DNA from: Paguma larvata
Lineage: Eukaryota; Chordata; Mammalia; Carnivora; Viverridae
DNA: 64,000 bases
Direction: 5' to 3'
Assembly: GCA_030068075.1 (NCBI GenBank)
Contig: CM057841.1
Location: 39,473,030 to 39,537,029 of the forward strand
The position numbers and the translations under genes were made by a program. The notes below the pieces were generated by a model that saw nothing but the letters and a program-made list of their open reading frames with translations, made no database searches and had not been told where the DNA came from. Position 1 is the stretch's first letter; each line of letters begins with the position of its first letter. Shown here piece by piece: positions 56,900 to 64,000 of the stretch.

Positions 56900-56938
56900 G
56901 TCCCTCCCCACCTTCCCTCAAAATAAATAAAACATTTA
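56735..56938 (+). mobile_element. CanSINE with (CT)n expansion
   Basis: GGGGTACCTGTGTGGCTCAG, CTGGTTAAGCGACCAACTC, GAGACTGCTGGGGATTCTCTC, a long CT run (about 56855-56900), and CAAAATAAATAAAACATTTAA. The TSD is imperfect: AAGAATATATGACAG versus AAAGACTATATAACAG. Confidence 0.92.
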
Positions 56939-57104
56939 AAGAAAAAGACTATATAACAGCTTTCCTGGAATACTTGTCTCACTCAAGCCAGAGATCCATC
57001 CACGAGACTCCTTAGGATTAAGAGTGGAGAATCAAATTTCACCTGGTATCAGTCTCTATTTTAGTGACACATAAGAAAATTATTGTACTAGAGGGAAAGG
57101 ATTA

Positions 57105-57530
57105 GGATAATGATTACAAATCACATTTATTGAGCACTTAATGTACGCCAATCACTCTCCAAGCCAATTCTGTCAATACTATATTTCAAAAAGAAACTTT
57201 CTAAGACAAATACCTTGGGATGTCACCTTACATTTGTTAGAAATGGCATGTATGAGACACAGTTAACAAGATTTTTAAAGGTCACCAGGAATTGTGATAG
57301 GCATAGGGAATGGGGAGTTGAATACAACGGTGTTCCTGATGTAAAGAAGCCCAAAATGAAGAGGTAAGACATGTAAAACCAGGACCACAATACGGTAATA
57401 GTAGCTGTTCTTTAGTATACAAATTTACTCTTAACTTATTTAGAATGTTTTTCATATTTCTATTTTACAGAAAAATAAACTGAGAAGCAGAGAGTATATT
57501 ATATAGACCAACTCACTCTTTCTGAATCCT
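57105..57530 (+). mobile_element. Ancient repeat remnants, including MIR-like 3' portion
   Basis: CACATTTATTGAGCACTTAAT, GTACGCCAATCACTCTCC at the start; GTGATAGGCATAGGGAATGGG, GTTGAATACAACGGTGTTCC in the middle; ATTTCTATTTTACAGAAAAAT, AAACTGAGAAGCAGAGAG at 57450-57500 is the MIR phrase 'ccattttacagatgaggaaactgaggcacagagag'. Probably two or three overlapping old insertions. Confidence 0.5.
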
Positions 57531-57932
57531 ATATGTATTATTAATACCATTGTGGACATAGATAAAATGTAAGTATAGATATCTCACCACAATGATAGGC
57601 ATGGATATCATTAAGGATTAAATGCCCTGTTTTGCTATGTTATCCCTGTTGACTGGGCAGTTAATTCTTCAACAACCAATAATTACTTGTTACTTCCTTA
57701 ACACATACTTGCTGAATTTCCAACAGCATGTAAGGAGACTAAGATGAATAATACCATGACAAATGACAAATTTACTGAAGAGTTTACCCAGAAATGCTCA
57801 TGGAACACTACTGGCATTAAGATACCTGGGAAGGTAGAAAAAATTATGGTAAAGGTAAAAAAAAAAAAGGCACAGGTCATACCAATATCTCAAATCGTGT
57901 TAGGGGCTGCACCTCTCAAAAATGTTACTCTA

Positions 57933-58120
57933 GGGGCACCTGGGTAGCTCAGTGGGTTGAACCTCTGACTTTGGCTCAGGTCATGATATCAAGGCTTATA
58001 AGTTAGAGCCCTGCATCAAGCTCACTACTGTCAGCAGAGAGTCAGCTTTGGACCCCATCCACCTATCTGTTTCTCTGCCCACTTGCATGTTCTCTCCCTC
58101 AAAAATAAATAGATCTTTCA
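57933..58120 (+). mobile_element. CanSINE, older subtype, with TSD
   Basis: GGGGCACCTGGGTAGCTCAG, TGGGTTGAACCTCTGACTTTG, AAGCTCACTACTGTCAGCAG, CCCTCAAAAATAAATAGATC. The TSD is CAAAAATGTTACT at about 57917-57929 and CAAAAAATGTTACT at about 58119-58132, one base longer on the right. Confidence 0.94.
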
Positions 58121-58270
58121 AAAAATGTTACTTTATTTTCTAGAAGAACTAACCTTCTACATTTGGTTTCTTTATGGGTAATGCTATGTGATATAGTTCT
58201 GTATTTGTTTCATATGTTGAAAAATACTTTACAATATTACTTATTTTGTGTTGTTAGAAAACAAAATTCA

Positions 58271-58484
58271 GGGGCGCCTGGGTGGCTCCATCGCTTAAGC
58301 ATCTGACTTCAGCTCAGGTCATGATCTTGTGGTTTGTGGGTTCAGTGCCCGTCTAGGACTCTGTACTGACAGCTCAGAGCCTGGAGCCTACTTTGGATTC
58401 TCTGTATCCCTATCTCTCTGCCCCTCCTCTGCTCCTGCTCTGTCTCTCTCTCTCTCTCAAAAATAAATATACATAAAATAAAAA
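58271..58484 (+). mobile_element. SINEC_Fc: CanSINE (SINEC_Fc) with 8-bp TSD
   Basis: GGGGCGCCTGGGTGGCTCC, ATCGCTTAAGCATCTGACTTC, CAGAGCCTGGAGCCTACTTTG, a CT tract, then AAAAATAAATATACATAAAA. The TSD AAAATTCA is at 58263-58270 and 58485-58492. It lies next to the presumed end of the LTR-like sequence that follows. Confidence 0.95.
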
Positions 58485-59140
58485 AAAATTCAACCCAGTG
58501 AACTTTAAGAACTGTTTGGCTTTATTGAGCCATTCACGCATGGGGCAGTATCCTAAGCAGCAGGGAGAGATGCTCTGAGATGGACTATTGAAAGGTCACA
58601 TTCCTGAGATTGGGTTAAACTGTAATTCAGTCTTATTTCCTGTTGCAGAGGCAAATGACACCATTTTGGGTTTCTGTTTTCTCTCTGCAATTGCTCTCTT
58701 AGCCAGTTGTTTTGGTTTGGCCCAGTGTTGTTAGGGAATGGGGCAGTCTCATTTATTATGGAGTAGTAGCTCCAGTCCACTGTTGTAAAAGAATGGGGCA
58801 ATCCCATTGAATATATGGAGTAGCAGCACCAGTCTACTGCTGCTGTTATAGAATGGGGTAGTCTCATTTAGTATGGAGTAGCAGCTCCAGTCCAGTGTTG
58901 TTAGGGAATGGGGCAGTCCCACTGAGTATATGGAGTAGCAGCTCTGCTCCAATGCAGTGCTGTAAGGGAACAGGGCAGTCCCATTTAGTTTGGAGTAAGA
59001 GCTTCAGTCCAGTGTTGTAAGGGAATGGGGCAGTCCCATTGAGTATGGAGTAGCAACTCCAGAGAGCTTGGGGAGCCCTGATCCAGGTGAGGTTTTACTA
59101 GACTCATCAGAAGTACTTAAGATGCAAAATGGGAAGTGGC
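58485..59140 (-). mobile_element. Possible LTR-like element, antisense, containing a minisatellite
   Basis: Read on the minus strand, the left part gives GCATGGGGCAG-complement sequence and an AATAAA signal (complement of TTTATT at 58522-58527) within 40 bases of the SINE-bounded end. It is preceded by moderately GC-balanced sequence and an array of tandem repeats, as in some U3 regions. No TG...CA ends, tRNA primer-binding site or TSD were found, so the LTR identity is only a suggestion. Confidence 0.35.
58722..59058. repeat. Minisatellite, six copies with alternating 55/60-bp spacing
   Basis: The unit contains GAATGGGGCAGTCCCATT, then (ATA)TGGAGTAGCAGCTCCAGTCC and a TGTTGTAAGG joint. Anchor GAATGGGG (once GAACAGGG) is at 58736, 58791, 58851, 58906, 58968 and 59023, so the steps are 55, 60, 55, 62 and 55. 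Short and long units alternate, giving an approximately 115-117-bp higher-order dimer. It is noncoding; overlapping minus-strand frames arise only because the array lacks stops in places. Confidence 0.9.
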
Positions 59141-59142
59141 AG

Positions 59143-59285
59143 GTTTTATTTATGTATCTTGAGAGGAGGAAGGAGCAGAGAGAGAATCCCAAGCAGGCTC
59201 TCCACTGAAAGTGCAGAGCCCTATGAATCACTGGAGCTAAAATCAAGACTTGAACACTTAACCAACCTAGACACCCAGACACCCC
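59143..59285 (-). mobile_element. CanSINE, antisense, degenerate
   Basis: GGTTTTATTTATGTATCTTG, GAGCAGAGAGAGAATCCCAAG, CAGGCTCTCCACTGAAAGTG, GAACACTTAACCAACCTAG, ACACCCAGACACCCCT. The head and tail are recognisable, the middle is mutated and it is shorter than full length. Confidence 0.75.
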
Positions 59286-59659
59286 TCTAGGGGCAGATTT
59301 TAAAGCAATCAGAAGATATAGGGCAAATAAGAATAGTTAAAAAAATAATAAAGTGCCTGGATAGTTCATTCAGCAGTGTGAACTTAAGAATTAGCTATCT
59401 TGCCTACCACAGAGTCTTTTTTCTTCTTTTCTTAAAGAGTGAATTGCATACTGTGAATATAAGAATTACTTGAGCTGTTGCTTAAAATTCAGTGTCAGAG
59501 AACTGGAAGCAATGACACCAGCAAATGTAATGTATGACAGCCATGCAAATGAAATGTTACAGAGATCAGGGCAATTCTAACAGTTATGTGTTTTGTTTCA
59601 TATTGTATTCCACATTGTATTGTATTCCAACTCTTAGCCCAATGTCTATCAAATTATAG
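59286..59659. other. Unassigned noncoding DNA
   Basis: No gene or family recognised. AT-rich, with a repeated TATTGTATTCCA phrase at 59599-59629. Confidence 0.45.
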
Positions 59660-59715
59660 ATGAGGAAGGGAGGAAGGAAAAAAGTAAAGAAGAGAGGAAG
59701 GAAGAAAGGAAGGAA
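59660..59715. repeat. GGAA-rich tract, left part
   Basis: GATGAGGAAGGGAGGAAGG and GAGAGGAAGGAAGAAAGGAA. Similar GGAA-rich sequence resumes at 60391, to the right of the antisense LTR, and again briefly at 60926, right of the second LTR. Confidence 0.85.
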
Positions 59716-60390
59716 TGAGGTTTTGGGGTGATGGTGTGGTTCATGGGGTTCAGAGCTAACGGCCAAGAAAGAAAGATGTTTTTGGTGCAAAAATGGTGAT
59801 TTTATTAAAGCACAGGACCAGGACACTTGGGCAGAAAGAGACACACTGCATTGTGGAGGGAGTGACCATTTTATGGAGTCCAGGGAGCTAGAGTAGAGAG
59901 GGAATTTCCAAAGAGACTTTCATATGCTAAAGACTCACAGATTACTGGAGCCTTGCTATTGTCAGGCTAAGGTTGTTTTTCCCTCTAGCAAAGCATTAAC
60001 ATTAAGACAGTAGGAGTTCCTGGAGAAAAGTCAAACTCTGTATTCCCCTCAAGTATTTGTCCATGGCTGCAGGTTATAAGCAAATTTAATTTTACCTGCC
60101 ATTTCCTTCTTGTCTTTGTTCCCCATATCGCTATCTATAAAGGGGTGACACTGGGACTCTAGGAACCTGAGTACAGGTGACTGGAGATTAGGCTACTGAT
60201 AACAGTGCCTTTTTCTTGTAACTTACTAAGACATTTGTAAACTGATGGAGACTTTTATTAATGTAACCATTTCTTTTCTGGCCTTTCCTTTGTCTTTGGG
60301 TAGCCTGAGGAATATCACACATACCCCACCTGGGTGGGGGTAGTATGTGCTAGCTTGCACTTTTCCCTAGGTTTGCCTTATGGTCCCTCA
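59716..60390 (-). mobile_element. Solo LTR of class I endogenous retrovirus type, antisense
   Basis: On the minus strand it begins TGAGGGACCATAAGG and ends CCCCAAAACCTCA, so the ends are TG...CA with a 5-bp inverted repeat TGAGG/CCTCA. A polyadenylation signal (AATAAA, complement of TTTATT at 59801-59806) lies about 85 nt from its 3' end. A TATA-like CCATAAAATGG lies upstream, the complement of CCATTTTATGG at about 59868. The AATAAAATCACCATTTTTGCACC region with the following GCTCTGAACCCC phrase resembles ERV1-type R/U5. No gag, pol or env is adjacent, and no matching TSD was seen in the low-complexity flank. Confidence 0.65.
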
Positions 60391-60532
60391 TTAGAAAGAA
60401 GGAAGGGAGGAAGGGAGGAAGGCAGCAAGCTTGAAAGAAGGAAAGGAAGGGTGGGAGGAGGGAGCAAGTATGGAAGAAGGAAAGAAGGGACGGTGGGACC
60501 GGAAAGTGCATGGGGCAGAGGAGGACTGGGGA
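60391..60532. repeat. GGAA-rich tract, right part
   Basis: GAAAGAAGGAAGGGAGGAAG, GAAGGAAAGGAAGGGTGGGAG, GAAGAAGGAAAGAAGGGACGG. An 84-codon frame (60334-60588) through it is purine-rich chance sequence. Confidence 0.85.
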
Positions 60533-60925
60533 TGAAAGGGCAGACTGGGACCTACTCCATTTTGTTCTGTGTCCTCCATCTTGAGTAACTATGTCCCCAG
60601 CCTAACCTCCAGCACCTGTGCAAGAGCTTGCTCAATGATCAACCTAAAACCCGCAGGTGGTAACCTGCACAACAGGACACTGGCCCTTTCCCAGCCAATC
60701 GGTTAGGGCCACGACTATTACCTCACCTTCCCCAGCCAATGGGCTATGGCCACGACCATCCCCCACCAACTGCCCCTAGACCCCTATAAAACCTTTGTGC
60801 CTTTGAAACGTACTCTCTAGACCCTCCCCTGCATAGGTGCAGGTAGGAGATTGAGCTTGAGTTAGCTCGAATAAAGGACTCGGCTCCCTGATGGTCTTTG
60901 GGGATCATGAATTCTGGGCATAACA
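60533..60925 (+). mobile_element. Solo LTR of class I endogenous retrovirus type, sense
   Basis: The ends are TGAAAGGGCAGACTGG and GGGCATAACA. A candidate 4-bp TSD GGGA is at 60529-60532 and 60926-60929, weak evidence in purine-rich flanks. U3 holds a duplicated CCAAT unit (CCAAT at 60695-60699 and 60736-60740, each followed by a GGCCACGAC sequence). A TATA box, CTATAAAA, is at 60784-60791 and the poly(A) signal AATAAA is at 60870-60875. This U3-R-U5 order is what gammaretrovirus-like LTRs show. There is no internal viral sequence on either side, so it is a solo LTR. It keeps promoter elements in recognisable form, but activity is unknown. Confidence 0.78.
60784..60791 (+). promoter_or_regulatory. 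TATA box of the sense LTR, with upstream CCAAT pair
   Basis: CTATAAAA lies 44 bp downstream of the second CCAAT box (60736-60740) and about 80 bp upstream of the AATAAA. The spacing fits a retroviral core promoter. It is inferred from motifs only. Confidence 0.6.
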
Positions 60926-61771
60926 GGGATAGGAAAAGGAGGGAAGGTGAAGGGAAGGGAAAAATATTCCACAATATCAAGAAGCCATATTACTTTTGTC
61001 CTTGTTTAAATTAATATACTTATTTCAGTTGTTAGGTTTAACTTTTCAATTGTATGTGTGTGTGTGTGTGTGTTCTGGGGAGGGTCTGGGAAAGGTAACA
61101 AAAGACAGGAAAAGATGATTCTCTAACTCACTCCTGTGTTTTGCATTTTTTGATGTTAAGAGGAGGAGGAGAAATCATTTGGACCTTTACATTCAAGAGC
61201 TCAGTCCCAAGAATATTTATGTCAAAGGTCAAGCTTTCTTAGCACCCTCTACATCCTCTTGTAAAATTAATCATGCTATTAACTATTTGGATTATTTTAA
61301 TGTTTATTGCTCTCCTATATGCATGGCATGAGAAAGGACCTAGTAGATTACTTGATGACAGCAGGAATGTACTAAATAAATGTTAGGTGTTTATGTGAAA
61401 GGCTAATGACTGAAGGATCAGTCTGCATCCCAATGACTTGATGTCTAATGTTTATTATTGTACATCATTATTTTGTGACCATTCACCACTTCTGCCTCAA
61501 GTTCAGTGTGAGCTGGGAAGACTGTCATGAGGGATGTTGCTGGATTCACATGTGGAGGATACATGGTTCTCGTGAGGTTGGAGGGAAGGGAGACCCAGGA
61601 GATGACAAGTTGACCAAAGTAAAACCATTTTGGTTTTAGGCTAACCCTTAACTTGAAAGTCAGCAGGTCATATAAAGAATTACACAGTCCAACTCATGGA
61701 AAACCATAGGACTCCACTCCTTGCAGCAACAAAAGCCACAAAATCTGGACATGCTTTAAATTGCTTCCTGT
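60926..61771. other. Unassigned noncoding DNA with purine and TG patches
   Basis: GGAAAAGGAGGGAAGGTGAAG continues the GGAA-type sequence to about 60962. A (TG)n run of about ten units is at 61053-61072. The remainder has no recognised family or gene. Confidence 0.5.
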
Positions 61772-61991
61772 GGGGACACCTGGGTGTCTCAGTGGGTTGA
61801 GTGTCTGATTCTTGATTTCAGCTAAGGTCATGAACCTATGGTTGTGAAATAGAGCCCCACATTGACCTCTGTGCTGACAAAGGATTCTCCCTCTCCCAGT
61901 CTCTCTGCCCCTCCCCTGCTTAATCTCTCTCTCTCCAAATAAGTAAATAAACTTAAAATAATAAAACATAAAACAAAACAAAACAAAACAC
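61772..61991 (+). mobile_element. CanSINE, older subtype, with TSD and (AAAAC)n tail
   Basis: GGGGACACCTGGGTGTCTCAG, TGGGTTGAGTGTCTGATTCTT, GACCTCTGTGCTGACAAAGG, a CT tract, then AAATAAGTAAATAAACTTAAA and AAAACAAAACAAAACAAAAC. The TSD TGCTTCCTGT is at 61762-61771 and TGCTTTCTGT at 61992-62001, one mismatch in 10. Confidence 0.93.
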
Positions 61992-63499
61992 TGCTTTCTG
62001 TAGATAATTTCACAAAAATTAAGACACTGGAAAAACTAACCACCTACTGATAAATGCAAAGTTAAAGAGTTAGCTAACAAAAACAAAACAAAACAAAACA
62101 AAAAAAATTCACAAAACCCTTCCTTAGAAGCAAAGGGCAATCCTTTTCCTCATTTGGGAGGAGAGACCACTACTCTGTATGAGAAGCAGCTCCTCCCTTA
62201 CTTCTAGACTTAATAAGTCTGTCTCTTTCTCTAAATGGCTTGCTCTTACATTCTCTCCCACAGAAAGCCAAGAACCCTCCTGGCAAGGGGCCTGAGTCCC
62301 TCCATCTCAGGGCCTCAGCCTATCCAGCTTCACTAGTGAAAAAGAAATAACTTCATGGGAGAAAGAAAAAAAAATGATGGATAGGAGGAAGGAATTAAAA
62401 TATCCTCAGGGGTATTAAAATTAAAGTTTTTAAAAGGATAATAAAGAAAATGGGAAAATTTTTACCTTACAGACATTGACTGAAAGTAACAGGTTTTTCA
62501 GGGGATGTCTTGGGTTGGCCTTTTCCTTGGTGTTATTTTCGCTATTGCTGTTCTTGTTACTGTTTTTTGAGGCAATTGTGCTAAATGCTGATGTGGTTTT
62601 TCCTTTACAATTTTCTCCCTTATATGATAATTCTTTATATTCTATAGTACCTTTTCTTTTTCTTTTCTTTTTTTTTGGGGGGGGTTGGGGGAGAAAAGCT
62701 TTTTGTGACTTCATATTCAGAGCTACTTTGTGGTTTGTGCCATCTTGCAGACCCTTCTGTTATCACAGGGATATTGTGGAATCATCCTTGTAATTAGGAT
62801 ATAGTTAAATTTGCAACTCGATTTTGCAGCCAATTGTTATCTACGTTCTGTGTAATCCTGGCAACCTTATCGTTGATGACTCATGCGGTGCACTGCAGAG
62901 TACAATGGTGCCAAAATTCCACGAACATTCTCATATGAATACGAGCTTTCAAACTAATTACCAGTGTGCACACCAAAACACACTAACTATTCACAGGAGA
63001 AAGGTTAAATCACAGCTGAGCTAAGTCCCATCTAGTTAGCACAATGGTGCTGAATTAGAGCACATGTCAAGATACTGTCTTGTGAATCTTCTAAAAACTG
63101 GGCATTTATTTCTTTGGCCTGAAGCACACATAAATAAAGAGAAAGGAGGAGAGGAGAAAATTAAAGATAAATCATCTATAAGATCAATTTATCTATATTC
63201 AATATCGAGACTTAAATGTAATGACATTTGCAGAATTTTGTTCCTGTGAATTGACCTTTAAACATAATTTTATCGGTTTAGTTTTGTCCAAGCTTTCAGT
63301 AAATCATTCATTTTCTTTTTTCGATACAGATTTATATATTCCATTTCTTGTTTGACATCTCTAAGCACATAAACAAAAGACTTAATGTGGACAAATGCTC
63401 TTCATGACTCTTGAACCCTCTAACCCATTCTGAACCTTTCCTTCATGAATCTTTGCCACTTAAGATAAGCCACTTAATTAGCCATTCACCCGACTAAAA
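61992..63499. other. Unassigned noncoding DNA; includes a possibly conserved stretch
   Basis: (AAAAC)n at 62079-62101, a T-run and G-run at 62667-62695 (TTTTTTTTTGGGGGGGGTTGGGGG) and a 105-codon frame (62476-62793) of leucine- and phenylalanine-rich chance sequence. 62820-63060 keeps several CpGs (CTACGTTC, TATCGTTG, CATGCGGTG, CCACGAAC, TACGAGC), a TGACTCATGC motif at 62877-62886 and a TAATTA near 62956. It is free of recognisable repeats. Confidence 0.45.
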
Positions 63500-64000
63500 A
63501 AGGAATTTTCTCTACATCTTGTCTTTCCTTCATACCTTGCATCCAAGATATCCATAAGCCCTATCATGCTTCTGTTACTACTTCCTGCTTCCAAGACCCT
63601 ATGGTTCTCATTTAGACAATGAAAGCCTCCTAAGTAGTCTCTTACATTGACTCTCATTGCTACTATATTCTGTTCTTCATACAAAAGCCAAAATAAGCTT
63701 TAAAAAAATAAATCATAATTCCCCTTGCTTAAATCTGTTCAGTGGTTTCTCCAATAAACTAGAATAAAATCAAAATTCCTTTCCTTGGTTTATAGATATG
63801 GCCTGTCTACTTTCCCCTGAATGTCATAATCCCAACTTCTCTCATTCCTCTTAAGCCATACTCACAGTACTCTCTTCATCAAACATATGAAACTTATCTT
63901 TAACCTAGGGCCTTAGCTCTTCTCTTTTCTGGAATTCTCTTTAAACTTGGTATGACGGAGCCATTTTAAAGATCTATACTTAGATAATTTCTTTTAGAGA
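63500..64000 (+). mobile_element. LINE-2 3' region remnant
   Basis: CCTTGCATCCAAGATATCCAT, TACAAAAGCCAAAATAAGCTT, AATTCCCCTTGCTTAAATCTG, TTCAGTGGTTTCTCCAATAAA, CTAGAATAAAATCAAAATTCC, ATGGCCTGTCTACTTTCCCC, CTTAAGCCATACTCACAGTAC follow the L2 order ('ccctgcttaaaacccttcaatggctccccattg', 'ggataaagtcc', 'tctggcc'). It continues beyond the window edge. Confidence 0.7.

Noticed and set aside
58722..59058. CRISPR-like array because of regularly spaced repeats
   Set aside because: The whole unit repeats with no unique spacers, and the DNA is clearly mammalian. It is a minisatellite.
60334..60588. 84-codon G/R/E-rich frame and its 62-codon antisense partner
   Set aside because: The sequence is a GGAA-type purine tract between two LTRs, so compositional lack of stops explains both frames.
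62667..62695. G-quadruplex at GGGGGGGGTTGGGGG
   Set aside because: There are only two G-runs, so a four-tract intramolecular quadruplex is not clearly encoded. The T/G homopolymer is also prone to sequencing error.
62476..62793. 105-codon plus-strand frame with a hydrophobic stretch, possible small membrane protein
   Set aside because: The hydrophobic run is read from T-rich DNA (poly-Phe and poly-Leu codons). There is a homopolymer T9/G8 in the middle, and no family resemblance or gene context.
1..64000. A multi-gene defence, biosynthetic or mobile system as hinted by the task
   Set aside because: No coding operon, intact transposase, reverse transcriptase, viral gene or structured RNA locus is present. 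All recognised features are vertebrate repeats in noncoding DNA.

Overview
This window is mammalian nuclear DNA from a carnivoran, very probably a felid. The diagnostic signal is about two dozen copies of the tRNA-Lys-derived carnivore SINE (CanSINE, SINEC_Fc type: GCGCCTGGGTGGCTCAG at the 5' end, a CT-rich stretch, then AAAAATAAA and an A-tail). Carnivore-type LINE-1 copies accompany them. The sequence is AT-rich and CpG-poor. I found no protein-coding gene, exon, CpG-island promoter or intact RNA gene. Every long open frame is either a decayed transposon remnant or low-complexity chance. The window reads as a gene desert or a very large intron. I cannot name the species, chromosome or nearest gene.

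Layout. 1-12 kb: unassigned AT-rich DNA, the 3' end of an old L1, a 5'-truncated antisense carnivore L1 (4.9-6.1 kb) carrying a TA microsatellite, an L2 remnant (9.57-10.08 kb) and MIR remnants. 12.8-15.75 kb: one long, heavily mutated L1 ORF2 region (+ strand) with two CanSINEs inserted. 16-31 kb: DNA-transposon, MIR and L2 remnants, five CanSINEs between 21.4 and 24.4 kb, a 31-base A-tract, and a Tigger-type MITE with clear TA-flanked ends (30865-31196). 31.2-36.8 kb: antisense L1 pieces; one carries a retroposed 5' half of tRNA-Ala(CGC) flanked by a 17-bp duplication. 38.7-45.1 kb: dense plus-strand L1 sequence with a tail-to-tail inverted CanSINE pair at 43.47-43.88 kb. 47.4-47.9 kb: a repeat-free, homeodomain-site-rich segment that is the best candidate for a conserved regulatory element. 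49.3-50.2 kb: a SINE within a SINE within an L1. 55-62 kb: six more CanSINEs, a minisatellite with alternating 55/60-bp spacing, and two LTRs of class I endogenous-retrovirus type in opposite orientation within a GGAA-rich tract. 63.5-64 kb: another L2 remnant.

No genes work together here; the history is layered transposon insertion. The most unusual points are the tRNA half, a 63-67-bp inverted duplicate of a MIR segment, the foreign sequence unit copied three times in and beside the L1 at 5-6 kb, the inverted SINE pair, the alternating minisatellite and the two LTRs in a GGAA tract. I saw no sign of a new functional system. Repeat family names come from recognising consensus motifs by eye, and most repeat boundaries are accurate to about 10-50 bases, except where a target-site duplication (TSD) fixes them.
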